In this document: piece after piece, positions 41,115 through 54,305 of the stretch
Layout: each line of letters begins with the position of its first letter
How positions within the stretch are numbered: position 1 is the stretch's first letter
From: Cylindrodendrum hubeiense
Lineage: Eukaryota > Ascomycota > Sordariomycetes > Hypocreales > Nectriaceae
NCBI GenBank assembly: GCA_014621425.1
Contig: JAANBB010000010.1
Span: 124,001-188,000, forward strand
DNA: 64,000 nt
Reading direction: 5' to 3'
Translations under genes and position numbers: made by a program
The notes under the pieces: generated by a model
The model's input: the letters and a program-made list of their open reading frames with translations, nothing else
Told to the model about the DNA's origin: nothing
Databases searched by the model: none

Positions 41115-43536
41115 TTATTGGAGATTCATAGAAGGTGGCTGTTCCACATCGTATCCCTGCTCGCTGGGTTGCGTATTTCTCATGCCTTGCAGTAGTTCTT
41201 GAACCAGCCATTCGGAATCCATAGGGAATCCACTGTCACCCAGACCCACGATCCAGTCCTCCAGAGGGGCCTGCTCGGGGTTTACCATACCTTGATTAAA
41301 TGTCGGAATGCTGGTATGGCTTCCTTCTGGGGCCTTGCCTTCGTCTCCGCAGACCAAGCTGATGGTTCTCTCAGAGAGTAACTCAAAGATGTCGCGATAA
41401 GCCCCGGCATTGCTCCATCGCTCAGCAATAATGACGAGCGCGGTATTGCAAGCCATGCAAGTGTTGATGATCTCCATTTTCCTTGCCGATTGTCGCAGCC
41501 TTGGAGATTTCCATATGCAATATAGATATGTCAGCCCACCGAGGAAAAGAATATGGAGGGAGCCCCAGGTGAACTGTATTGATTGACTTTGGAAGAGCCT
41601 GCGATAAAGCAGGCACAGGTCCCGGGCTCTGTGGAAACAAATCTCCAGGGCCTCCTCGACGCCGTGTTCTTCGCCAGGTGGTGGCACATGGGTGATCCAG
41701 TAACGGTACAGAATCAAGATGGAGTGATCATACGCGAGCCTAAACCACTCTCGAGAAGCAAAGACGGAGAGGGGATCCAAGTCAGAGACGTCGGGTGGCA
41801 CAGGGATGTTGGCATGCCACTCTTCCAGCTCCTGCGCAAGCTTGTCGATCAGGGGCTTTTGGGCAACGTCCTGGCCCACCGAAGAGTTGGTGATGGTCGG
41901 ATAGATGCTATTACCTATCTTGGACCATAGGCGACGAAGCTTGATGATATGAATTGCTCCCGTCATTTTGGTCGGAGGTTCGCTATTTGAGGTTCGCGGG
42001 TCTTGAAGGAACCCAAGAGTGTTGATGTTCGCGTCATCGATGTCGAGTGGCATCTTGGATTACTGTTAGCCATATTCGCAAATCCCATACACAAACATAC
42101 CTCGGCATCGATAGAATCATCCGGTATGCCAACGGGGCGACCCAGAATAAAAGAAGCAACACGGTCAATGTCGTAGGCTACCCAGAAGCATCGTTTTGAC
42201 ATTTCCGCGACCAGGGGATTTGACTGTTTGCGGTACCTGTTGACGCTTCTATGGTAGCCCAGTTCAACGCAGTATCGAATTGCGACACCGGAGATTCTCC
42301 TGATATAGATGTTAGACAGGAAAAATTGTAGGTCTCGCGTCCACATACCAGAGACTTCCCCCAGCAGGAGACCGTATAGAGTAGACGGCGCATGACAGGA
42401 GGCTTTGTATTGACTCAATACTGTCGAGCTCGAGGACGGCTGGTTGATGCTCGAGGGCCATGCAGTAATACGACTCTGCTGTGTCGTAGTGGGCAGGCCC
42501 AAGTGCAAGAGATGCAGTCGCGTATACCTACAACTTTGTCAGTAACACGGATAAAGTTGGTGTCGATTGGGAATGTTTACCATCCACACGAAAAACAGAG
42601 CAATGTCTCCAGCGACATAGAGGTTGCCAGATGCATCCGCCTTCATGCAAGAGTCTTCCCAGAACTCAAATGTCGGCCGATGCAGGAATGGGTATTGAGG
42701 ATGGAGATTGTTGAAGTAGGCCTGGGACAGCGTTGAACCGAGGGCAGGCGACGGAAAACTGATGGGGAAAAGTCGCGCAGAACTAAAGGCAGCATTCTCT
42801 GCCATGAGCACACTGTTCTGGGAACCACCAACCTTCCGCGGTAGCTTCATAGCGGCGCTGACGATGCGCGAGAAGGAGACGGCGGATGAAGGGCCAAAGT
42901 AATGAGGCTCTTTGCCGGCGGCACTCAGACATAGCAACGCGACATCGGCAGACAACTGGTCGGCGGGATCCTCAACATCAATTGATGCGCCACCTTGGCC
43001 ATCATCTTGAGATGCGTTATGCTGATGTGCTTCTGCCGTCTGTGGATCTTTGTCTGACTCGACAAGATGATCCAAAGCAACATCTGGCCGCGTTTTTTGG
43101 AGCAGACCTTCTAAATATGCGACCCGGGCCTCTAGGGATTGCATGTAATCCCGGGGTCGGTATAAACCAGTGGCTGGATCCTCTACGAGACATTCTGCAG
43201 CGCAATGAGCATTGTGTACCCCTCAATTGGTGAACAAAAACATACCGCGGCCGTTTCTTGAACAGTTCTGACATCGTGGACTCTGGCCATCACACTGTAT
43301 CAATATTAGCCTGGTCATCTCATCAGCGGCGACCTTTGCTTCCCGCGGCTTACTTTGAGCTTCTTCTGCTTGCACCCAATGCACGCAAGCATAGTCCGCT
43401 CACCCAGACGCGGTCTTTTGACCGAGTGCAGACTGTTCCTTCGACGAGGCAACATCCTTGCAGAATAAAAGCGCAGATAACGGGGAGACTCTTTTTTCGA
43501 GCGCTGCAGTACCAAAGACGAGTCCCAAGCAGCCAT
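41115..43536 (-). CDS. Zn2Cys6 (Gal4-type) transcription factor with fungal-specific TF domain
   Basis: Six exons: 43354-43536, 43246-43294, 42581-43194, 42349-42527, 42101-42299 and 41115-42053. They give 720 aa with consistent phases. The zinc cluster is split over three exons, which is common: CIGCKQKKLK, then CDGQSPRCQNCSRNGR, then EC, i.e. the six cysteines of a binuclear zinc cluster. A short coiled-coil-like MQSLEARVAYLEGLLQ follows, for dimerisation. The middle domain has the fungal-TF hallmarks SPAGGSLWRISGVAIRYCVELGYHR and CFWVAYDIDR. The start is uncertain: ATG 43536 is chosen, but M at about 43469 would also keep the cluster. The gene follows the PKS on the same strand and is convergent with DUF1338, so it could control either group. 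Confidence 0.92.
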
Positions 43537-43915
43537 TGATGGAGATGAGGGAAGATTGACGGCAGCGGGGCAGCTTAGCACTTCTTTTCAATGCTCTGGC
43601 TGCTGGGGCGGGGGTTTGATTGCCGGTATCCCGCGAGTAAGTCGTCTAATGGCACCCCTACCAAACTAGCACCGTCCCCGTGGGGCCTGTTTCTCCACCT
43701 CTCGATAGCGATTCGGGTCGTCACTAGACCAGATAATTACGAGAGACTTGCTAGGCTATGCCGGACGATTATTTCAATAAGATTATTCATGTTATCGTAT
43801 ACCTTTAACTCAAAACTACTCTCTTGGCGTCGATGGCGTACAATCAGGCACCCAGCTCAACCGTTCGATGCTACTACAACATCGTCTGCGGCATCGTCAT
43901 TCAGATAGGAGACCA
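43537..43915. other. intergenic region between PKS and Zn2Cys6 genes
   Basis: 379 bp holding the PKS 3' UTR and the Zn2Cys6 gene promoter. No further gene is seen. Confidence 0.6.
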
Positions 43916-46900
43916 TTACGCCGTCTTCGAACCATTCGCCTCTTCATCGAAGCTGAACCTCTCCTTCAGTCCTTCAATCGCCCGCTCTCCCAACGCCAAC
44001 ACACTTCCCATTCCCAACATCTCCAGCATCGAGATATCGAAGCCAAAGGTGGTCCTCCACCATGCCCTCAACTCAATCGCCACCAAACTGTCCAGGCCAA
44101 TGTCCTGCAGTGAACGGCTCACATCGACTTCTGATTCATCATCCACTGGCCGGAGCAGCAGTGTGAGGATATGCATGGCGATTTGGCGGGCAACGAAGAG
44201 GCCGGAATCCTTGACGAACAGAATGGCGGGATCACCCATCGCCGAAGCAATGAAGATAGCCAGCGCATTTGATGAGTCGGCCTTGGAGTTCGAAGAACCG
44301 GCCGAAGCGTCTTGAGAATTGTGATAGATGGCCAATCGGCGGTCTCGCTTCCAGACGGTCTGGTTGGAAGGGTCTGAAAGCGGCGTCAGGCTGCGCATAC
44401 CGATTGCAATCTGCGACGGCTCGGAAAACACCGTCGGCTTGTCGCTCGGGGCATCTTCCCTGGGCTTGGAAATTGTGGCCGTGATGGCGTCAAGAAGTTG
44501 GTTGACCATGATTCCATAGTAGCCTTGAACCGCCATGCGCTCTCGAAGCACATCCTTGTCGGCGACGTAGCCGTGATCGATCATCATACCGATATCAACC
44601 ACCGACGCATTCAAACCCAAGTTGCGGCGATACTGAACAAATGCGTCCAGGAAAGTGTTTGCAGAAGCGTAGTTTGCCTGACCCTTTTGTCCAATCAGCC
44701 CCGAGATGGAACTGAAGAGAACGAAGAAGTCAAGATCGGCATCTAGGGCCTTGCAGGCGTTGTGCAGGTTCCACGTTCCTTGCACCTTCGGGTCGACGAC
44801 AGCGCTCCAGTCTTCGGCACTCATCGCTGAGAAACCTTGGTCTCGGAGCACCATCGACATGTTCAGAATACCCTTGACAGGGCTTGGTGCCGCGGCGACT
44901 GCTTTCTCGACATCGGCCAGCGAAGTGACGCTTCCTTGGATGGTCGTAGCTGTGCATCCTTGACTGCGGAGTTCCTCCAGGTAGCTTTCGTCAACTGTGT
45001 TTGCTCCGGCATTTCGAGACAGGTACACAAGGTTTCTAGCGCCGTGCTCAACCATCCAGCTGGAGACAATGCGGCCAAGACCTCCCAGCCCACCAACCAA
45101 GATGTAAGAGGCGTCACTCTTGAAGATTGGCTTCGTGCGAGGCTGCGCAATAGAAAGTGTCTCGTCCTCTTCCATGGAGACGACAATTTTTCCCATATGC
45201 TGTCCCTTTTGCATATATCGGAAAGCATCTTCGACCTTGTCGGCCGTGAACGACTTCAGTGGGGTCAGAGGCTTGATAAGTCTATCCTCATAGAACTGGA
45301 CAACCTTCTTAAGTAACCTGCGCACTTTGTTAGCGAGGCGAATTAGAACAAGCATATTATCACTCACCTTTGACCCTCTTGAGGCCTAACCTCAGTGATT
45401 TGCGTCAAATCGACTCCATGGTAACTCCTGTTCAACAAAAAAGGGTTCAGGTCAAGCTTTCCGTTGCCCATGAGATCACGCTTTCCAATCTCGATCATCC
45501 TTCCAAATGAGGCAACACATTCCCAAGACGTATGGAGCAATTCTCCCGACAGAGAATTCAGCACGACATCTACGCCGTTGCCGTTGGTTGCCTCCATGAT
45601 ACCTGTCAAAAACGAGGCATCGCGCGAGTTGAAGATGTGGTCTCGAGATATACCGCAGCTGTTCTCAAGATACTGGATCTTGTTCTCGTTTCCGACGGTG
45701 CAGTAGATTTCAGCACCCACCATGTTGCAAATCTGAATAGCTGCGAGGCCGACTCCACCACATGCAGAGTGAATCAGGACAGATTGGCCCTTTTCTAGTC
45801 TCGCAACCTCCAAAAGTGCGTAAATCACCGTGGCGAAAACACAAGGCATCGTGGCAGCATCCTCGAAACTGAGGCTGTCCGGGATCTTGACACAGAGCTG
45901 AGCAGGCACGACGAGTCCTGTCGAGAAACAACCGCCAGTGATGAGAAAGACTCGGTCACCTTCCTTCAAATCCTTGACATCGGGTCCCACCCTCTTCACA
46001 ACACCGCCAGCTTCAATGCCTAGAGTTTCAAGTCCGAGTTTCGATGCGGGCATGTCCACGATACCCATGGCACAGAGAACGTCCCTGAAATTCAGGCCCA
46101 CAGCCTTGGCCTCGACCTCAACCTCGTCATCAACGAGTGGCTTCGCGGCTCTGGCAACCCAAGACAAGCTGCTAAGGTTTCCGAGGGTGCCGACTCTCAA
46201 ATCATGTAAATAACTCGAGCCATCCTGTTCTGATTGGATGAGCTCCTCGTTGAGGACAACAGGATAAACTCTTGGGACAACGACTTGTCCATCTGTTATG
46301 GCCCATTCAAAGTCCGGCTGCAAGGTACCTCCAGAAGTCCGCTTCTGGAACTTTTGGAACACTTTGATGGCACATTCCAAAGTTGCAGAGCCCATGTCTT
46401 CCAGCTCGCAGGTTGCGATATCGACCTTGAGCTCATTGCGGATGGAGCGCGATGCACCGATGATTTGCGCCCAGCGAGGGTCAGCACACTTGACTTGGGA
46501 AGCACGGGTAAGCCACATGATTCCGCGTTGTAGTTCTGACAAGTGGTTCATGAGGTCCTGGAATGTGCGATACTTGTCCGCATCGATGTTCTCAAAGAAT
46601 GGAGAATGCAAGTCGATAACAGATACAATGTCGTTGGTTGTCGAGGGCAAAGGTTTGGCCAAGTCGTGTAGAGATGCGACAATACCTTGTCCCTGCAGCA
46701 ATGAGGCGACCGTTTCTGCCAAGTCCCGTGATGCCTCATCGTAGAGAACGGTGGCAGTGGCTGATGTTGGCACATCCCTCGCAGGCCTAGCCGTCAGTGA
46801 AGCTCCAAATCGGCTGCCAGGAGAACCATCCAAGTTGCAGTCTTCTAGGCCATCAAAGCCGGCCTCTCGGAGATCTTCATCCCACCTCTCTGGTGATACG

Positions 46901-49900
46901 TATGGCTCATCGGGCCGTCCGTCATCTTCGCCCAGCCACCATCCAGGGAGAACTCCCATGATGAAATTCATGGCCTTCGAATCCGTACAGAGCTCTTCCA
47001 TGTACAGCCTTCCCTCAGGATGTAGCAACTTTCGAACTCTGCTCAAAGTGTCGACCAGCCTGGGAGTGGCATGCAGAACGTTGGCGGCGATGATGAGGTC
47101 GTAGCTCTCAGCCTCGAATCCTTGCTGCAGAGGGTCCTTTGAAATATCAAGCGTCTGGAACTGCATGCTCTGGTGATCCTTGAATCTTTCCTTTGCCGCA
47201 TCAAAGAAACCTGCTGAGATGTCCGTGTAGGTATAACTGCTGTATGCGGGCTGGTTGGTAGGCGAAACAAGACCTTGAAGGACTTTGAAGGTCGTTCCGC
47301 CGGTGCCAGCACCGACCTCAAGCACCCGCATGTTTGGCTTGGAATGACTCAAAGTCTGAAATATGGCCTTGCGATCAGAAAAGTCAATGTTGTATATGGA
47401 GGTGAGAGTATCATCCGCCATAAGCAACTCAATAGGAGATACATCTCCGTTGAAGATGCCAACGATGTTTTCATGAATCTTTAACACTCCAACAGCCAGC
47501 GGACTAACGACGGTAGGCTTGAGCTCTTCCACAAGCGACGAGATGGTGCGTGTTGTCTGTGGCAAATCCTGCTTCTTCATCCAGTTCAAGAACTGCACTA
47601 GATGAGGCTTGGATGGCTCGACGTCTTGTAGCTGCACGAGTGAGTCCTGAATACACAGAAGATTTAACTCGTGCGAGAGCTGAAGGTGCTTCTCATGGTC
47701 ACCGATTTGCTTTGCCAGAGTATCCATCTTGACAAAGTCGGCATCTGCTTGCCAGTAGACCCGGGCTCCAGCATGGGGATCTGCTTTGTCCGCGGTGTTG
47801 TCTCCTTCCAGTGAACTGAACTTGACGTTCTTCATGGAAATTACCATCTCTCCGTTCTTGTTGAGTCCTTCGCCATCACCACGGCTGCCGCTCCGAGAGT
47901 TAGAATTGGTCTCTACCGTCATTCGAATATCGTCTTGAGTCTCTCGTGCTTCCAAGTGACCGACAAAGGTGGGAACCATCATTTTTTTAACAGCGTGTCC
48001 AACACCCTTGACTTTGGCGATGAGAAACAGCTGCAAGAAGAAATCGATCTTGGTTGGATGCACAGCATAGTTCGTCTCGTCATCATTTATCGAATCCGCG
48101 GCAGTGCCCGCAGCAATGTGCTTCGTTGTTGAGCAGCACACATCCTTCAACCCTTGGAAGTAAGGGCCGTAGTTGCCTCCGACATTGCGGAAAGACTGAT
48201 AAATCTTGGCTGAGTCAACCTTTCTTGACAATGACGTATTATCCATGGGTTGCCTGCTCTGAAATCCGGGAGCATCGGAGCTCCTGGCACAGACCTGACC
48301 GGCACAATGCTTTGACCAAGAAGTGCCGTTGTGTGAGCTCACCACAAACTCCCACCAGTGACTATCGAGTGAATCTGTAAGACGCGCTCTCTTCAGGCTG
48401 GTAACAATCTCGGTGCCCTTGCTCTTGGGTAGGACCATTGCTGTGTCAACCACCAGGTTTCTGATCGCGAACCCCTGGTACTGCCCATCAGAGGGACTGG
48501 TGAGATACATCTGGCGCGCCGCTTCTCCGACCATAGCAACATATCCTGCGCAGGGAAAGATGACGTCGCCTTTGATATTGTGGTCTCGAATCCAAGGCAC
48601 ATGATCTAACATCAAGATGCCGCGCCATAGAGGCTCAGTGTCTGTGCTTGAAGCCACCCGAGAACCCAGCAGCTCATGTCTGCTGAACTTCTTAAACCGC
48701 CACTCGTTGGTGAGGCGCGTCTCAACCATGCCATGGTTTTGGTCGTGGTTCCAGTGGTAGGTGGGAAGGTCAGGGAGGACCTTTGCCTTGTCATGTCGGT
48801 TTGTAAGCGTGTTGAAGTCAATGGGCACATGGTGTTGCCAAAGCGTGCCGACGGCAGCCAGGAATGACTGCGCTGCGTTGACTCCACGGCTCAAGCAAGA
48901 TGCGTAGGGGTAGCTCAGCGACTCTTGCTTGAGAATCTGGCGCAGGGGTCCAGCGAGAGCGGCATGGGGGCCAACCTCGAGGAAGATCAACCCGGTTTGT
49001 GGCTTCTGCGATTGATGATGTGAGACGAAATTGGCAACGGCGGTGTTGAATAGCACGGGGCACTCGAGGTTAGAGCGCCAGTAGCTAGCGTCTGTCAAAT
49101 CGCTTGGGCTCATCTGCTTGCCAGTCACGCTGGAGAAGAATATCGGAGCCGACTCTGGTGTTTCCGAGTTGCCACGAACATAGGTAGAAGCAAGAGACTG
49201 GTATCTCTCTCCTACTTGCTTCATATGATGAGAGTGGTACGCTTTGTCGACCTTGAGTAGACGTGCAAGCAAATCTGGCTTCGCCTCCTTAATAGCTTCA
49301 ACCACCCTCTCAACGGCATCTTTGTCGCCGGAGATTGTGACACTTGATGGGGAGTTTTCGCAAGCAATGGTAACACCAGGGATTAAAAACTGGGATGTAT
49401 CATCCCGGCCCATGCCGATTGCGGCCATCGCGCCGACATCCGTGACTTCGCCTGAGACAACACCGCGGTAGTAGGCTGCAATGATGGCCTCGTTGGACGT
49501 CAGATTCTTGGAAGCATAGGCTGCAGCCATTTCACCAGATGAATGGCCAACCACACCGTAAATGTCAATCCCAATATCCTTGAGCGCGTCAACAAGTCCC
49601 ACCTGAACAGCTGTGCAAAGAGGCTGCGAGATGGAGGCCTTGTGAAGATTGCTGGACTCAGAAGACTTCAACAACTCATCTATAATGGTCCAAGTTGGAG
49701 GTTCGGGCAGAGTCTGCAGGACCTTGTCCATTTGTCGAATAGACGCTCCAAATACCGGGTTAGATGCAAGAAGCTCGGCGCCCATCCTTGCCCACTGGGC
49801 TCCTTGGCCAGTAAAGACCATGACGACCCGTGGGGGTGACACTGGAACCTTTTCGAAGGCGGAAGTGTTTGATGCAATTCCATCGCCAACAACAGAAAAG

Positions 49901-51456
49901 GCACGATGGGGATGGTGCTGTCGCCTAACCGCCAATGTGTATGACAGATCGGAGCGAGAGGAAGGGTTCTCATTGAGGTAGTTCTGGTGGCCGATAACCT
50001 GCTGCTCCAGCGAGTCAACTGTGTTGGCAGAAAACACCAAGAGTTGCACCGGGTCCAGTGGCTGTTGGCCTTCCGCCTCGCGAGACGCGGTTTGTTCCCC
50101 AAGGAAGGCCTTGGCTGAGTCAAGGATAACATGCGCGTTGGAGCCACCGATACCAAACGAGTTGACTGAAACTCGCTCAGCTCGGTCCTGCGGCCACTCC
50201 GTTGCGTCAACTGGGACCCTGAGCTTGGCTTTTTCAAAGGGAATCTTAGGGTTCGGGTTGTCGAACTTGATGTTCGGGGGGATCGTCTGGTGTTCCAAAG
50301 CCAAGATGGACTTGATGAGCGACGTGAGGCCAGCAGCACCTTCAGAATGGCCGACATTTGGCTTAACGGACCCGATATAGACACCCTCGCCTCCGAAGAC
50401 GTTGGCGACAGCCCGGGCCTCGAGGGGATCTCCCGTCTGCGTGCCGGTTCCGTGGCACTCGACGAAACCAGTTGCGCCGAAGTCCTCGATACCAGCGACG
50501 TGATAGGCCCGTCGAATCATGGCCTCGTGGCTTTCGGGGTTTGGCACAGATAATCCAGACGTCTTACCGTCGGCGTTGATGCATGTGCTGCGGATGACGG
50601 CGCGAATGGGGTTGCCGTCTCGAATAGCGTCGCTCAGCTTCTTGACATAGATCATGTTTACTGCCTCTCCTCGGGCGTAACCATCTGCACCCGCGTCAAA
50701 AGTTCTTGAAGAGCCGTTTGGAGAGAGCACTCGCTGGTCACACATGTTGATAAACAATCCTGGCCCCATGATGAGGTTGCAGCCGCCAATTAGGGCGGAA
50801 TTGCACTCGCCGTTGCGGATCGCCAAGCAGGCTTCATGAAGTCCAATCAAAGCCGCTGAGCAGCCTGTTCGGATCGTCATGCTAGGGCCCTTCAGGTCAT
50901 ACTCGTATGAAATGCGGTTGGAGAGAACAAAGTCACCGTAACCAGTGATCTTGTACTGGCCAGTGATTTCAGGATCCTTGGCGAAGTTTTCCACCCAATC
51001 CTCACCAAATGATCCAACGTATGTCCCTATTGAAGCACCACGGTAGTTTGCTTCACCTGCACTCTCCAGACACTCGCGTGTGAGTTCGAGGAGAAGGCGT
51101 TGTTGAGGGTCGGCACGTTCGACCTCTGTTTTTACCATGCTGAAAAAAGTCGCATCTAGGGCACTGATATCGACTGATTCGTCGAGGAAGTATCCGTGCT
51201 TTGTTGACAGATACCCAGTCTTCCCCGACTTTGAGTAGTAGGCGTCGGCATTGAACCTTGATTCAGGAATGAGGGACCGGGCATCTCGCTTGTTGACGAG
51301 TAAGTCCCAGAACTGAGAGGGAGTAGAAATGCCACCGGGAAGGCGAAGTGACATTCCACAAACAGCAATTGGTTCGACAGAGGCGCTCAAAGGGTCGGTT
51401 GCAATGGAAGCGCCTCGGGCGTCGGGTGTAGCCCCCATCTGTGAATCAGTAAGCAT
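43916..51456 (-). CDS. highly reducing type I polyketide synthase (KS-AT-DH-cMT-ER-KR-ACP)
   Basis: Exons 45368-51456 and 43916-45317 give 2496 aa; one 50-bp intron. KS: active Cys199 in RTGCSAAL, His in HGTGTQTGDP and NVGHSEGAAG. AT: GHSSG Ser about residue 639. DH: HNIKGDVIFP His about 960, with Asp in KIDFFLQ. C-methyltransferase: LEVGAGTGGTT about 1382, SAM motif intact. ER: SACGGVGLAA about 1902. KR: GGLGGLG about 2107, and Tyr in NYASANTFLDAF about 2245. ACP: Ser in GLDSLVAIEL about 2440. No thioesterase or reductase release domain follows. All reductive domains look intact, so a highly reduced, C-methylated polyketide chain is expected, released by a partner enzyme. The KS motif differs from the usual DTACSSSL. 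No tailoring genes are adjacent; only the Zn2Cys6 regulator is. Confidence 0.97.
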
Positions 51457-54305
51457 GACGGTTTTTTAGGTACATCATCAAGTGAACTAACAGGGGGCAA
51501 TGTAGGAGAGTCATCAAGATATGGAGCCATATTAGATTGAATCGGTGTTCAATTTGAAAGGTCGAAGAGATCCAAGATGCGCCGAGAAGTTGTTGGCGTA
51601 GAATTAAGGGGAAATAGGTTGCAGAGGCCACAATACCAGATGGTGGACTAGAGAGATTGCTTAATAAAAAAAAGAGAGCAGCTGGTACTGGAAGAAGGGA
51701 AAATGTGCCTTTATACATCTGTATGGCCTCTCCCTCTTTGCAAGCTGTTATCGTGCCTTCATGCCAATGAACATCTTCATGCACGCACCGTTTCGAACTA
51801 TTGAGCACTATGATTCCTAGCCTTTCTCACCCAACCCAATAGCTGCCTGCATCTAGGCATCTCCTGTCTCAGAAGTTACTTCTGCGCCGCACCGATCCAT
51901 CGAATGAGAGATAAGCTGGGCGGGGCCTATCTTGACCTGGACACGCGCGTCCCGCAATCCATACTATTGGCCTCCCAACAAATCCAGTCCCGCTCAGCCA
52001 GCCACCAAAGTAATAGTGTAAGGCAAAGTCCAGAACACCCCGTTGTTGGGTGAAACGGGAGGACTCCCATCCAGTTGGTTGTTAATCGAAGCCTGTTTGA
52101 CCGCTCTTTTAGGTCGACAGGATATCATCAATGGTTCGACGACCACAGCTACGTCCAAATGAGACTTTTTCCGATGTTCAATGAAGTGATTAGGATGCCG
52201 TGTTACGGCTCGATGGCTGGGGCGGATCTTCCCACACATCAGGCAGGTCCAAACTGACCATTTGTGTATAAAACCCCATTTCTCTGTTGAGATTCCCATA
52301 TACATGTAAATCATCAAGTTATTGAGAGTCACACTCGGTATACCCTACCGCTTCGAAGTAGCCCGGATGCCTCTCGAAATCGCTGGTCTAAATATTCTTC
52401 TCGAAAGAATCGACTCCGCCGCAACCCATCCTGCTTCAGAAGCCACGTACCCAAGAACATTGCACCCTTGGAGACTAATCATGCAGCTCGCCACTTCCAG
52501 TTCTTCGGGAAGCCGGCAAGGGGCAGCTATTTGTTGTGCCGTTGTGTTGTTCTTACTGCACTAGCATGGTCTAGATCTGTTACTGCAGCAATAGTGAAAA
52601 CGCAATGCAGCTTCAGCGTGCTGACACAAAACGCTCTGGCTTTCCAAATGCCCGATACGAGCCCACTTTACTTAGCGCAGATCACCACGTACGAGTGAGA
52701 TCTTGGTTGGGACAAAACCCTCGTCGCCAGCCCGCGACACGTAAGATGCTTGCCCACAAAGCGCTGTAGGTGCATGAGTAGTGGGTATTTCCCCTTTCAG
52801 CTGGAACGAGCTTAAGGAGATACCGATACCATGCCAAAAAGGAAACGAATCTGACTCTCTGAAGACGATTTAATCCAATAGCGCCCCAAAAAGGAATAAC
52901 CTGAAAGACGCGTCAGCTGAAAGGTGGCGGCGCATGGTGCGTACCCCCACCTCAACTTCTCCATCACAACCAATACAGTGCAATTGCTACATATTGCATG
53001 TTGTAGGGCTAGTGACACGGCATATTTGACCCTGTGGGAGCCTGTTCAGAATATGATCTGGGAAACTTCCCAGGGCAATGCTTAGTGGATGGAATAGCTG
53101 CAAAGAACGTGGTTGATTTCGCCAATTTTGATCGGTGAGAAAAGCGCGTTGCGGGCTGTCCGGTCCGTGGGCAGCGCTAATACTGATCAAACTGACTATT
53201 GATTATGACTATTGATTCTGAACAGTACTGACTTGGGTGGATGAGGTCGAAATCCCCCTCCCAGGTCGCAGGCAACGTGCCGCTATCGTGGGTAGCGCAC
53301 GAGCTGAGCTTTTTAGCGTCGGGCGCAGCAGTCTGCCTAGGAGAATTTCCCATGACAGACCATTTCTCCATTCGTCAATGGAAATCCCATAGCTGATAAT
53401 CATCCAAAAATGGTGGTTTCAGCTCAATGATTTGTCACACGATGAAGATGGGAGCAGCACAAGGCATTGGTAGGCAGTCGATCTCTGATTATTGACCCGT
53501 GAAGCTGGTTATTCCAACGCAGCGGGGCAATTATCTTGCCCTGTCTTAATGTGGATTCGCTCTTGTCTTGTTTTGACACATCACCAACAGGGATCCTACC
53601 CTAAACCCCTGACCCAAACTGCTAATTTAACCTCAGAAATAGCGATTGTTATTGGAAACAGCAAACTGCCGGCTGTACTTTGGTTGGGATGGCAGCTATG
53701 ATGGCTATATTAGACTTGCACAATTTGCCTGGTCACCGGGCAGAGATATATGACTAGTAACGCCAGAAATGCGGCTTGCGCAAGGACCGACCCATAGGAC
53801 GTATATACATTCGGTAGAATCTCACCCTCTCTATAAGAGGTGCGAGTAATGGTCAAGCGTCCCGTCATGAGAGGTCACATAGGATTATTCTCTTGCTTTC
53901 GCATATCTCATAATGCTGCAGTCTTGATAAGGCCAATTTTATTTCCTAGTCCTATTTACTATCACAAACTTTTGTTGGCTTAACCGCCTCAAGTCGAACC
54001 ATGAACTTTCATCTCATCCTTTGGGGTAGTTCAGCTATGTAGCAATCAAAGAGCTGCTTGCGGTCACCCCCAGCAACAGATTTCGAACCTACACTAGTCT
54101 CAATGGCTGAGATTGCAAGTTTCTAAAGGCATCATTGATCGAATGGTGTCCGGGATAGCCGGATCCACATGAATAAATAACTGGCTCTCCTCGCTACTAA
54201 ATAGATAAAAAGGAAAACATCTATCGTCATGAAGCGATTCCAACTGATCCATCTTGTCTGATAATGTGAACAAGCTCAAGATGACCTTGAATAATAATAA
54301 AATCA
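51457..54305. other. long intergenic region upstream of the PKS
   Basis: About 2.85 kb containing the PKS promoter on the left and the metalloprotease 3' flank on the right. Several short frames occur, but none has splice support or motifs. Confidence 0.5.
51710..51715 (-). promoter_or_regulatory. TATA box of the PKS gene
   Basis: The minus strand reads TGTATAAAGG, 254 bp before the ATG at 51456, with a pyrimidine-rich stretch following downstream. Confidence 0.5.
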
